DNA of 48,609 nt from Cyclobacteriaceae bacterium (GTDB lineage Bacteria; Bacteroidota; Bacteroidia; Cytophagales; Cyclobacteriaceae): positions 1-48,609 of the forward strand of contig PXCO01000187.1 of the NCBI GenBank assembly GCA_003565295.1. Reading direction: 5' to 3'. The position numbers and the translations under genes are program-made. Positions 36,957 through 44,979 of this stretch are shown here, one piece after another. Numbering within the stretch: position 1 is the stretch's first letter; each line of letters starts with the position of its first letter. The notes below the pieces were generated by a model. The model saw nothing but the letters and a program-made list of their open reading frames with translations. It searched no databases and had not been told where the DNA came from.

Positions 36957-37811
36957 TTAGAATTTTATCTCAGCCATCACCGGAAAATGGTCGGAGGGGT
37001 ATTTTTTGCCATAGTTGTCAGATAAGGTACCATGCCTAATCACCTTAAAGTGTTCGGTAACGAAGATATAGTCAATCCTTCTGTCTGGAAGATAATCCCA
37101 GTTAAAGGCATTGAAAGTTCCTTCGGGGCCATGAGAAAACGGGGCCAGATTGATGGTGTCCTTGAATTCCCCTCCTTCTTTGATTTCTTTGTAGGCTGGA
37201 TTGTCATCGGTTACGTTGAAATCTCCCGTAAGAACGCATGGTAGGTGCTCTTTATTGATCTCATCGATTTTTTCCATAAGCAACTTGCTGCTTTCTTCCC
37301 TGGCCTTTTGTCCCCTATGATCATAATGCACGTTGAAGACATAAAAGGTGTGATCTCCCTGCTTGGTCTTAAATTTCCCATAGGAACAAACCCTCTCCAT
37401 ACTTGCATCCCAACCCACGGATGGTTTTTCGGGCGTTTCGGAGAGCCAAAAAGTGTCATGCTCCAGCAGTACAAATTTCTCGGGATTGTAAAAGACGGCA
37501 CTATACTCCCCTTTCTTATCACCATCGTCCCTGGCCACCCCTATATAGGGGAAATCAAGTTCTCGTTTCATATCCTCCAACTGATTATATAGGCCCTCTT
37601 GTGTGCCTATAATGTCCATTTCATGAAATTGAATCAAACTGATCAGGTGTGGGGATCTATCTTGCCAAAGATTCCCTTCATCCCCGGGATTATCATACCT
37701 TATATTGTACGTAGCTACGTTGTAGGTGTCTTGTGCCTTGGCCGTCGAAGGAATAAAAATTAAGCTAAAAAAAAGAAAGAAAAGGGGAATGGTGTGTAAT
37801 AAATGTTTCAT
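36957..37811 (-). CDS. Exported endonuclease/exonuclease/phosphatase-family protein
   Basis: A 284-residue exported member of the EEP (exonuclease III / sphingomyelinase fold) family. I start it at the ATG at 37811, which gives a signal peptide MKHLLHTIPLFFLFF ending in STAKAQ; the open frame continues upstream but a promoter match lies there. Catalytic motifs are ATYNIRYDNP (Asn), GTQEG (metal-binding Glu), VLTGDFNVT (Asp, Asn) and YPSDHFPV (Asp-His). In Bacteroidota such proteins are usually periplasmic phosphodiesterases of unknown substrate, not DNA repair enzymes. The gene is monocistronic, with its own terminator. Confidence 0.9.
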   Translation of the reverse strand: MKHLLHTIPLFFLFFSLIFIPSTAKAQDTYNVATYNIRYDNPGDEGNLWQDRSPHLISLIQFHEMDIIGTQEGLYNQLEDMKRELDFPYIGVARDDGDKKGEYSAVFYNPEKFVLLEHDTFWLSETPEKPSVGWDASMERVCSYGKFKTKQGDHTFYVFNVHYDHRGQKAREESSKLLMEKIDEINKEHLPCVLTGDFNVTDDNPAYKEIKEGGEFKDTINLAPFSHGPEGTFNAFNWDYLPDRRIDYIFVTEHFKVIRHGTLSDNYGKKYPSDHFPVMAEIKF

Positions 37812-37839
37812 TTTATAATATACTGGTTGAAAACAACTA

Positions 37840-37872
37840 CAAAAATACTCCTTTTTTGTGACAAATGGCCAA
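37840..37872 (-). promoter_or_regulatory. Promoter of the exported EEP-family gene
   Basis: On the minus strand TTG, a 22-base spacer and TATTTTTG fit the Bacteroidota promoter, with a spacer slightly longer than the usual 19-20. The start of transcription would lie about 22 bases before the ATG at 37811. Confidence 0.45.
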
Positions 37873-37926
37873 GAGTGCACCATAATTTGAATGGGGAAAT
37901 CGTTGCAACAATCTACAATACAGCAA

Positions 37927-38622
37927 CTAGGGAAAAAAATACCTCAGTGCGACTGAAGGCTGAAGCATCTGAAAAGGAGATTGGGTGCGGGAAAGATTAA
38001 GGCTGCCATCTGCCTCATAAGTAGCTCCACTTCTGGTTAGGTACTCCATCTCACCAGTATTAACATAGTGCAGCGAAAATTCAATAAAAAGGTCTTTGGA
38101 GGCATTCAATGCCCTCATCACCCCTGCACCAAGCTGATAGGCCAGTGCCCAGTCATAAACCTCCGTACCTGTGGCGATTGGTTCTGACACCCTGTTTTCC
38201 CTGATTTTTGACCTTGTAAAGGTATGTATAAACCCTCCCTTCACCTCTATAAATGGGGAATAGGTGAGATCTTGCCGGGGTTTTATCCTTGCCACTCCCA
38301 GAAATGTCATGAAATTGTTGTTCCTTCGAATCCTGAAATTTTGGCTCACTCCAGGGAAAACATTGTTGCTTCTATGGACGGCCGTACCATATCTGCCGTA
38401 CGCAATGTCCAGCCCGAAGTGAAAGGGTGTACCTTCTAGGTGATACAGACCTTCTATGCCTACCTGGGGGAGTAAAAGTCCGCCAGCTTCCGCCCTAAAA
38501 TCCCCAATGGGAACGCCAACTTTGGTGGTGATTCCCCCACTGATCTCCTGGGCCACGCTTGTATACAGCACATGAAACAAACCAAAAGTCAATAAATAAA
38601 ATTTAAAATGGGATAGGGTCAT
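37927..38622 (-). CDS. Outer membrane beta-barrel protein
   Basis: A 231-residue protein with a signal peptide ending in YTSVAQ and a series of amphipathic strands (GITTKVGVPIGDFRAE, FHFGLDIAYGRYGTA, YSPFIEVKGGFIHTF, DLFIEFSLHYVNTGE), ending in PSVALRYFFP with a terminal aromatic-Pro end. This fits a small 8- to 10-stranded outer membrane barrel of the OmpX/OmpA-barrel kind. No further function can be assigned. Between its start and the serine hydrolase end lie about 118 bases with no feature I can support. Confidence 0.75.
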   Translation of the reverse strand: MTLSHFKFYLLTFGLFHVLYTSVAQEISGGITTKVGVPIGDFRAEAGGLLLPQVGIEGLYHLEGTPFHFGLDIAYGRYGTAVHRSNNVFPGVSQNFRIRRNNNFMTFLGVARIKPRQDLTYSPFIEVKGGFIHTFTRSKIRENRVSEPIATGTEVYDWALAYQLGAGVMRALNASKDLFIEFSLHYVNTGEMEYLTRSGATYEADGSLNLSRTQSPFQMLQPSVALRYFFP

Positions 38623-38740
38623 GGTTAGGAAGTTTTATGGGAAAAAGGCTGTCTTTATCTCTGTACGCTCTAGCAACTTCTGCACCAATTATCTTTACAA
38701 ATGATCGAATCCAGGGTTAATGGTTTTTTTCATGCAGGTA

Positions 38741-40042
38741 TCAATCATCGATAGCACTCATAATCATCTGTTTGAACTTCCAGCTGGTATTGTCTCCAGA
38801 AGAATCTCTGGTTTGTTTAAATAGTACGCCAATAACTTTTTCCTTGGGATCTGCAAAATATTGGGTGTTGAAATACCCTCCCCAATAGAAGGTTCCCTCA
38901 CTGCCATTGCCCCCCTTGGCCACTTCTCCCGCTGCATTGACCCCAAAAGCCAATCCATGGTATTGATTCTTTCCCCCAAAGAGTTCTCCGGTTTGGTCTG
39001 CCATAATGGTGGCAATGGTGGTTTTGCTGAGCAGTCGCTGGCCATTGTATTCCCCGCCGTTCAGGTACATCTGCAAAAAGGCCGCATAGTCCCTGACGGT
39101 ACCGGATAAGCCTGCCCCACCACTAAAAAACCGCTTTGCCCCACTGATGGGGTAATTTACTTCATAGAACGTGTCTGGGTAATTTTTCCACTCTCCGTTT
39201 ACCTTCTGCTGAACAGCCACCAATCGGTCAGCCTTATCCTCCGGGAAGTAGAACCCAGTGTCCTTCATGCCTAATGGATCAAAAATCCGCTCTTTCAAAA
39301 ACACATCGAATGGTTTGCCCGACACCACCTCAATAAAGTAACCAAGTACATCCAGGCCTAGACTGTACTTATATTGAGTGCCGGGATCAAAGGCCAAAGG
39401 CATCTTGGCAATCTTTTTTACGGAGGACTCTATGCTGATGTCCTCAGCCGTGAAAAGGTCGGTAGTGCCTGCTTTGCTGAAAAGCAGCCTCATTCTCTCA
39501 TCTCCATCAATGACCCCATAACCAATACCCGAAGTATGGGTCAGCAATTGGCGAATGGTGATTTCCGATGCAGCGGGACGGCTGCTAAAAGAAGTGTCTG
39601 CAAAGCTGAATCCTGTAATCACTTGTGGTTGCTTAAATTCAGGGAGGTAGTTGGAAATAGGATCGTCCAGCCTGAATTTGCCTTCTTCCCAAAGCATCAT
39701 TATGGCTGTGGAGGTGATGGCTTTGGTTTGTGATGCGATGCGAAATATATGATCTGCTTTCATGGGAATGGCATTTTCGGTATCCGCCATCCCGTAGGCT
39801 TCATGAAAAACCACTTTGCCATTTCTCACGATCAACGCCACTGCTCCAGGGATTTCTTTTTGCTCCACGGCATTTTTAAGCGCTGCATCAATTTTGCCTA
39901 GGCGTTGCTCAGACATCCCCGTGCTGGTGGCGGAAGCCTTGGTGAGGGGAAGGGAACGCTTGGAGGAAGGGGTTTGGGAATAGGCCTGCTGGGAGCAGAT
40001 GAGGAATATCAATGTGGCCAATTGAAGTAGTCTAGTTTTCAT
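38741..40042 (-). CDS. Exported serine hydrolase (class C beta-lactamase fold)
   Basis: A 433-residue exported serine hydrolase of the beta-lactamase/esterase family. The start is the ATG at 40042 (MKTRLLQLATLIFL), with the signal ending in QQAYSQ; a TTG ten codons upstream also opens the frame. The catalytic SxxK is Ser104-Gln-Thr-Lys107 (RIASQTKAIT). The second motif is YKYSLGLDV, with Ser in the YxN-like position and so closer to esterases than to cephalosporinases. LLTHTSGIGYG is the usual structural motif of the family. It probably cleaves an ester, a D-amino peptide or a lactone; antibiotic resistance should not be assumed. The upstream region reads ATCATAAACACATGAAA, close to the repeat boundary motif but without repeat sequence. 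Confidence 0.88.
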   Translation of the reverse strand: MKTRLLQLATLIFLICSQQAYSQTPSSKRSLPLTKASATSTGMSEQRLGKIDAALKNAVEQKEIPGAVALIVRNGKVVFHEAYGMADTENAIPMKADHIFRIASQTKAITSTAIMMLWEEGKFRLDDPISNYLPEFKQPQVITGFSFADTSFSSRPAASEITIRQLLTHTSGIGYGVIDGDERMRLLFSKAGTTDLFTAEDISIESSVKKIAKMPLAFDPGTQYKYSLGLDVLGYFIEVVSGKPFDVFLKERIFDPLGMKDTGFYFPEDKADRLVAVQQKVNGEWKNYPDTFYEVNYPISGAKRFFSGGAGLSGTVRDYAAFLQMYLNGGEYNGQRLLSKTTIATIMADQTGELFGGKNQYHGLAFGVNAAGEVAKGGNGSEGTFYWGGYFNTQYFADPKEKVIGVLFKQTRDSSGDNTSWKFKQMIMSAIDD

Positions 40043-40223
40043 GTGTTTATGATTTTTTTTCAGCGATTTCAAGATTGGTTCTCATAATGTGTTTTTTGCT
40101 GGTAAACATACACATTATTGAAAATTATTATTGCTACAAGCTTCCAATGTAGCGTAATGGTTTTTTTATAATTGACGGGGTTTTGTTACTGAAAAATGAG
40201 TTCTGCAGATGATTCATTACTGG

Positions 40224-40824
40224 TTATTTTATATTGTCATCCAATTGGTTCAGTCTCAATACCATATCTGCCACTCTTTTTCCCAGCCCTTCTGCCTTTT
40301 TCAAAAACAAGGTATCGACCGCTTTCCCTGCAAAGTCCCCCTCCCCGGTAATTGCCGAAGCACCAAATGAAGCTTCTGTTTTATCCCCTCCGATAATCAG
40401 CATCCCATGAACCAACATGGCACGGATCATGCCCATCATCACCGATTCCTCACCAATGGAAAACCCTCCGCCAGTAACAAATACTGCACCGATCTTATCC
40501 TTTAAAGGCCGTCCTTAAGGGCCAGGAATTGATAAATTCTAGAATTTGAGGGGCAATGTTGGCATTGTATACCGGTGATCCCAAAATGAGGGCAGAGGCA
40601 TTTATAACCTCTTCCATGCTAATCTCATCAATTGGTTTGATCGTGCAGCTGACATATTCCACTTTTGCCACTCCCCTTGCCACAGCCTCGGCCATGACTT
40701 GTGTCTTGCCTGACTCAGAGTAATAGGTAATTACAACATTTGGAAAATCCTGTGCAATTACATTTCCGCTTATGATCTGGACGAATATAATAATCAGGCA
40801 ATGGCTAATGCCTTTATTTTTCAT
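40224..40824 (-). pseudogene. Exported flavodoxin/WrbA-like protein broken by a frameshift
   Basis: Two minus-strand frames together encode one flavodoxin-family protein of about 198 residues. The first (40495-40824) carries a signal-like start ending in NVIAQ, then the FMN loop TYYSESGKTQVMA and LILGSPVYNANIAPQILEF. It stops right after WPLRTAFKG. The second frame resumes with DKIGAVFVTGGGFSIGEESVMMGM and continues to LRLNQLDD. One extra G near 40500 (after the codons for AFK) explains the shift: removing it joins the halves as AFKDKIGAVF. Whether this is a true mutation or a sequence error cannot be told. Flavodoxin with a signal peptide is unusual, as flavin proteins of this fold normally stay in the cytoplasm. 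Confidence 0.75.
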
Positions 40825-40905
40825 GGAATTCTATATTATCTTGATTGTGAATGGTTAATTCCCTGTTTTAATTTTCCGATGGCCTCCCTTATTAGCAAGA
40901 TAGGA

Positions 40906-40935
40906 ATAAAAAAAAGACCGGGAAATTCCCGGCCC
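40906..40935 (-). terminator. Terminator of the TonB-family receptor gene
   Basis: On the minus strand GGCCGGGAA pairs with TTCCCGGTC around a minimal loop and is followed by eight T residues. It lies about 30 bases after the receptor stop codon. Confidence 0.88.
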
Positions 40936-40961
40936 TTTATGAGTCAATTAAAAATCCATTA

Positions 40962-43856
40962 TTACCAACTCCTGGCGCCTCCGCCGGGTCGTGAATAGGG
41001 ACGGAACCCCCCATCTCGTCCTGGTTCTTCGGCTGGTTTCTTGAAATTCCCAATGATGTAGGTAAAGGAAAGCATGGTATATCGGGTGAGCACGTTAGCA
41101 AAGACATCCGTGATGGCTACGTCTGATATCGTACGACTAATGCTGTTATTTTGCTTCAGTAAGTCAAACACGTAAAGCTTGAGCTCTCCCTTGTTGTCCT
41201 TGAGAAATCTATATCCCGCTTCTATGTTCCAAAGCCAAACGGACTGGTCAAGACCCTCAGAAAGCCCTCTGTAAAGCATATTGTTCACATTATTGGCGAT
41301 AAATGTCTTGCCGTCATTTGGGGAGTAGTAGAACCTGAGGTTACTGTTCTGAATGTAATAGTTGTTGTCCAGGTTGGTCTGTATGCTGCTTTTCACTATC
41401 GTGTAAGTGCCCATAGTGGAAAGGGTGAAGTCCACATCCTTGCTGATATTGCTGGCAAAGGTTACCCCTTGTCTGAAATCAAAATTCTCGTTGACATTGG
41501 TCTGCCCATTGATGATTCCCGGGGTCCTTCCGTAGCTAATCCCAGGGTTAAAGTTCACCTTGGTTTTAAGCTTGGGAATACTGGTGCCATAATTGACAAA
41601 AAACCTGGAGTTCATCTGCCCATTTAAGTTCACAGGGCTGGTAATCTGACCACCACTTCTTAACAATACCTCATTGTTGATCAAAGTGTCTTGCGCAGCT
41701 ACGAAGGTATTGGTGCCAATAAAGTTGCGGTTGATCTGTGCGAATAGGAACATGAAAAGGGTTTTGTTTTTCTCCATGTCCACCTTGGACATGTTGAGAA
41801 AGAAGGTGTTGTTAAAACTCTGCCCTAAGTCAGGGTTACCTACGCTAAGGTTTAAGGGGTTGCTGTTGTCAATGACGTTTTGGACCTGGTTTACACTGGG
41901 CTCATTGGTGTTGGTACGGTACCTAAACCTGTAATTGATTCCCTTTTCTGTCCTGTAGTTTACGATCACAGTGGGGAGCACATTTCTGAAATCTCTTACA
42001 AACTGGCCTTCCTCCGGGAACACGATGTCATTTATCTGCTTTGCATATTGGTAGTCCAAATTGATGTTTGCGTTAAATCCCTTGTGATTGTACCGATAGC
42101 CAATCCCGGCACGCTGGGTAAGAAACCTATTGTCAAATTCGTTACTTAACGCAGTATCCAATACCATGATACCCTGTTCATTTGCCAATTGGAAAGTCTT
42201 CTGGTCCGCGGCACTTTTGTTGTTGCCGATTTGATAAGTAGCAGTAGCCATAGACTTTTCTCCAATAGGTTCGGTATAGGTGATGTTCGTCCGGTAATTA
42301 AAGCCATCGGAAAGTGCAGTGGTCTCCTGGATAAGGGTGTCCATGCTGCTGCGTACAAAGTCCCTGTTGGAGGCAATCAGATCTGTTAATTGATCCCTTT
42401 TGTTCCAAGCGGTGAATAGGTCAGTGGAAATGGTTCTACCGGGTTTGTCAAATTTATATCTATAGGTGAGGGTATTGGATATATTAAAACCATTGGTTTC
42501 ATTGTCGGTTATCGTCCGGGTTGAGCTCAGTGGATCCAAGGCGTTATTCAGATTGGTCCCATCCAAATCAGAAAACCTCTCATTGTTTTGGAAACTGATG
42601 GAGGGCATGAGGATCAGGGCATTTTTCTCGTTGATGTCATATTCCATTCTGCCATTCATCCGGTGATTGAAATTATTGATGGTGGATATGCGATCCTCTT
42701 GATAAAATTGCCGTTGTTCTTCGGAAAGAATGGTTTCCCTATTGGTGTTTTCAAAGACCGTGTTTTCTGTGTTGTTGAAGAAATAACTGCCCGTAAAGTT
42801 GACCTTTTCACCCCATTTAACGCTATAATTCAATCCAATGGAATTGGTAGCCACGATTCCATTGTTTTGGGGTACTCCGAAGTTGTTGTTACCGCCTCCC
42901 CTAGGACCACCCCCAGGTCTACCCCTACCCGGGCCGCCCCCCCTGCGGCCACCACCGCCACCTGCTCCACTGGTGACGCCCAATAAATCTTCCGATGAAA
43001 AGTTTTGCTGGTTTACGTTATTGAACATTCCAATGAGAGATATTCGCTTATCGCCTTTGAAAAAATTAATATTTCCTCCTAGGGAATACCTGTCATCCGT
43101 CCCGTATCCTCCATATACCCGCCCGAAGTGTGCATTGCGCATATTGCCCTTGGTGATGATGTTAATTGTTTTGGCATAATTGCCATCATCAAATCCGGTA
43201 AGCCTGGCCTGGTCCGAACGTTGGTCCAAAACCTCTACGCTTTCTATCATGTCTGCGGGGAGGTTACGCATGGCAATAGAGGGGTCGCTGCCGAAAAATT
43301 CCCTACCGTCTACCAAAATTTTTTGCACTTGTTCTCCCTGAGCCTGCAGCTGACCGTTTTCCATTGTCACCCCAGGTAATTTGGTGATCAAGTCCTCTGC
43401 CATTGCATTTTCACGGGTTTTAAAGGCCGCTGCGTTAAAAACAGCGGTATCACCCCTCATTTCCCCCACAGCAGCCTGCCCTTCTATCACCACCTCCCTG
43501 AGCAATTCACTATCCTCTTTTAGTACAATAGTTCCTAATTCAAGTGGTGTGCCCCCACTAAATGAGGCCGTATGTCTCTGGTAACCCATGTAGGAAATTT
43601 CCAACTTGAAGGTTCGTAACCTAGGGTAGGGGATTTCAAAACTTCCATCTGCATCAGTTACTGTATTGGTAACCAAGGAATCGGTCTCTGTTTTTATCAT
43701 GACATTGGCCCCAATCATGGGGCTTTCACTGCCATGCTCTACTACAATCCCCCTGATCATGGGCAGGGTACGTTGGCCATCGCCACTTCTTTGTTGTCCA
43801 AGGGTAATAAGGGCAAAAAAGTGGAAGAAAAATAAACAACCCGTAAAGATTTTCAT
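40962..43856 (-). CDS. TonB-family outer membrane receptor with Gly/Arg-rich insert
   Basis: A 964-residue outer membrane protein with a signal peptide (to about residue 20), a carboxypeptidase-regulatory-like beta-sandwich (about 30-113; MIRGIVVEHGSESPMIGANV), a plug (about 120-235; KLPGVTMENGQL, KILVDGREFFGSDPS, GFDDGNYAKTINIITKG) and a barrel of the OMP_b-brl_3 kind up to the end. Residues 297-325 form a run of Gly, Arg and Pro (GGGGGRRGGGPGRG and more), with a shorter copy near the C-terminus (RPGGGARSW). No TonB box is obvious. Such receptors lack a SusD partner and their substrates are mostly unknown. The gene has its own terminator, and a repeat element lies upstream of it. Confidence 0.92.
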   Translation of the reverse strand: MKIFTGCLFFFHFFALITLGQQRSGDGQRTLPMIRGIVVEHGSESPMIGANVMIKTETDSLVTNTVTDADGSFEIPYPRLRTFKLEISYMGYQRHTASFSGGTPLELGTIVLKEDSELLREVVIEGQAAVGEMRGDTAVFNAAAFKTRENAMAEDLITKLPGVTMENGQLQAQGEQVQKILVDGREFFGSDPSIAMRNLPADMIESVEVLDQRSDQARLTGFDDGNYAKTINIITKGNMRNAHFGRVYGGYGTDDRYSLGGNINFFKGDKRISLIGMFNNVNQQNFSSEDLLGVTSGAGGGGGRRGGGPGRGRPGGGPRGGGNNNFGVPQNNGIVATNSIGLNYSVKWGEKVNFTGSYFFNNTENTVFENTNRETILSEEQRQFYQEDRISTINNFNHRMNGRMEYDINEKNALILMPSISFQNNERFSDLDGTNLNNALDPLSSTRTITDNETNGFNISNTLTYRYKFDKPGRTISTDLFTAWNKRDQLTDLIASNRDFVRSSMDTLIQETTALSDGFNYRTNITYTEPIGEKSMATATYQIGNNKSAADQKTFQLANEQGIMVLDTALSNEFDNRFLTQRAGIGYRYNHKGFNANINLDYQYAKQINDIVFPEEGQFVRDFRNVLPTVIVNYRTEKGINYRFRYRTNTNEPSVNQVQNVIDNSNPLNLSVGNPDLGQSFNNTFFLNMSKVDMEKNKTLFMFLFAQINRNFIGTNTFVAAQDTLINNEVLLRSGGQITSPVNLNGQMNSRFFVNYGTSIPKLKTKVNFNPGISYGRTPGIINGQTNVNENFDFRQGVTFASNISKDVDFTLSTMGTYTIVKSSIQTNLDNNYYIQNSNLRFYYSPNDGKTFIANNVNNMLYRGLSEGLDQSVWLWNIEAGYRFLKDNKGELKLYVFDLLKQNNSISRTISDVAITDVFANVLTRYTMLSFTYIIGNFKKPAEEPGRDGGFRPYSRPGGGARSW

Positions 43857-43956
43857 GTCTGCGATGTTTGTGTGCTCCTTAGACCTCAGACCAGCTTCAA
43901 AAGTTTAAGCTACTTTCCCGGATTGTTTTAAAAGGAAAAAAAAAGATTTTAATGGC

Positions 43957-43988
43957 AAAAAAAGAGGCCGGAAATGCTGCGGCCTTTT
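43957..43988. terminator. Hairpin with T-tracts on both sides
   Basis: AGGCCG (43965-43970) and CGGCCT (43980-43985) form a stem flanked by an A-run on the left and four T residues on the right. On the minus strand the T-run is seven long. It follows the repeat unit and could stop minus-strand read-through into the TonB receptor gene. Confidence 0.6.
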
Positions 43989-43989
43989 C

Positions 43990-44110
43990 ATATGTTTATA
44001 ATTTGCTATTCAATGGCCATAACTTGTCCCGCACTGTAAGTCGGGATAGCCTGCCCCGTCCCGTAGCTATCGGGACGGGGCATCCCTACCATTGACATAT
44101 TACTTAAAAT
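43990..44110 (-). repeat. Intergenic repeat unit C, inverted orientation
   Basis: Read on the minus strand, it has a strong palindrome CCCGTCCCGATAGCTACGGG, then GGGGCAGGCTATCC, GCGGGACAAGTTATGGC and finally AATTATAAACATATGAAAAG. These blocks occur in the same order in unit B before mutS2. The ATG at the end opens only a short frame into the neighbouring hairpin, so here the motif is not a gene start. Confidence 0.75.
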
Positions 44111-44139
44111 TTAATAAATTATTGATTAAATACTGATTT

Positions 44140-44307
44140 TTAACACTGCAAATGACAAATATTCTTTTTACGTTGCGAGCGTTGCGGATTCGTTGCGGCC
44201 CCCTGAAAAAACTCAGGGCAGGGCTGCGAGAAACCAAAAGTCATTTCCTTTCTGTAAATGCCAATTTTTAATACTTCGTGTGAGGTTCTCCGCATGCTCG
44301 ATTTCAT
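44140..44307 (-). CDS. Possible 55-residue peptide associated with the repeat
   Basis: The repeat boundary motif AGATGAAATCGAGC occurs 22 bases after the ytxJ stop, and its ATG opens a 55-residue frame (MKSSMRRTSHEVLKIG..., ending KKNICHLQC). It is basic, with four cysteine or histidine residues near the end. The frame contains an imperfect palindrome (CCCTGAG/CTCAGGG). I do not recognise a protein family and there is no ribosome-binding evidence. It may be a chance frame inside a mobile or structural repeat rather than a gene. Confidence 0.25.
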   Translation of the reverse strand: MKSSMRRTSHEVLKIGIYRKEMTFGFSQPCPEFFQGAATNPQRSQRKKNICHLQC

Positions 44308-44329
44308 CTTTAATTTTTTGAAGAAACGA

Positions 44330-44668
44330 TTAATTGGTGTTGGACAAGATGTCCTGGTAGCTGATGCCCATATGGCTATTTTCGTATATGGCCTTACCAT
44401 CTTTGATAAGGATAACTTGGGGACTGGCATGCGGTACGGACAAGGTTTCCGCGATGGCATTGGAAACCTCCCTATATGCGATAAGGTCTAAAAAGTAGGG
44501 TGAGATTTTTTCACTATCCTCGGTTTTCCAATTTCTTTCTACCCTGTTCCATGCCATACTGCTGATTGAGCATCTGCTAGAGTGCTTGAAAACCAAAACG
44601 GGTTTTTCTTTGCTTTCATTTAGTATTTCTTCAATTTGCGAAATATTATCTAATTTTTTCCAGCTCAT
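44330..44668 (-). CDS. ytxJ: YtxJ-family bacillithiol-system redox protein
   Basis: A 112-residue thioredoxin-fold protein. The active-site motif is SRCSISSMAW with a single Cys, as in YtxJ monothiol proteins; the cis-proline region is VPHASPQVILIKDGK and the DLIAYREVSNAIAE stretch is standard. YtxJ members are predicted bacillithiol disulfide reductases (bacilliredoxin-like); Bacteroidota including Cytophagales often carry bacillithiol genes. No bacillithiol biosynthesis gene is in the window. It is a single-gene unit. Confidence 0.85.
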   Translation of the reverse strand: MSWKKLDNISQIEEILNESKEKPVLVFKHSSRCSISSMAWNRVERNWKTEDSEKISPYFLDLIAYREVSNAIAETLSVPHASPQVILIKDGKAIYENSHMGISYQDILSNTN

Positions 44669-44747
44669 AATGTAAAATATTCTAATATAATTTAATCTGA
44701 AAAACCTTGATTCAAGAGAATTAGTTCATTAAAAGTTCTATTAGCTA

Positions 44748-44755
44748 TACTTTTG
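44748..44755 (+). promoter_or_regulatory. Candidate -7 element for the structured RNA
   Basis: TACTTTTG matches TAnnTTTG and lies 6 bases before the first base of the structured RNA candidate. There is TTC rather than TTG about 20 bases upstream. No plus-strand protein gene follows, which makes an RNA transcript the natural product. Confidence 0.35.
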
Positions 44756-44760
44756 TGAAA

Positions 44761-44946
44761 ATAGGGGTGAGACGAAGATAGTAAGCTTAACACCTGATGA
44801 GAGGGGTAGGAGAATTACGATTTAAAAAATTACAGGTGAATAGTATCAGGGCGATCATTAATCATCTATCCTAAATCCCCAGGATCAGTAACAGTTTGCA
44901 GCTAAACCTAAAAAAGCCTGCCTCCCTCAGGAGAACAGGACTTTTT
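44761..44946 (+). ncRNA. Candidate structured small RNA of about 185 bases
   Basis: Between ytxJ and fabI (311 bases without a protein gene) a sequence can fold into a long hairpin with internal loops: GGGG (44764-44767) with CCCC (44877-44880), GATAG (44777-44781) with CTATC (44866-44870), and CACCTG (44791-44796) with CAGGTG (44833-44838). A TAnnTTTG element lies just upstream and an intrinsic terminator hairpin ends it at 44911-44946. Size and the bulged-hairpin outline recall 6S-like RNAs, but I have no family match. It could also be a cis-acting leader or an accidental set of short complementary runs. Confidence 0.4.
44911..44946. terminator. Bidirectional terminator after fabI
   Basis: AAAAAGCCTG pairs with CAGG-A-CTTTTT with a 15-base loop, giving T-runs on both strands. 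It lies about 33 bases after the fabI stop on the minus strand and would also end the plus-strand RNA candidate. Confidence 0.75.
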
Positions 44947-44979
44947 AATCGGTAAGGAATTGCATTTGGATGTTTCCAT

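Noticed and set aside
38741-40042. Antibiotic resistance beta-lactamase
   Set aside because: The fold fits, but the second motif resembles esterases and no resistance context is present, so only a generic serine hydrolase is supported.
42588-42986. A Pro/Thr-rich 132-residue frame on the plus strand
   Set aside because: It is the antisense reading of the Gly/Arg-rich insert of the TonB receptor gene; the composition is explained by that repeat.
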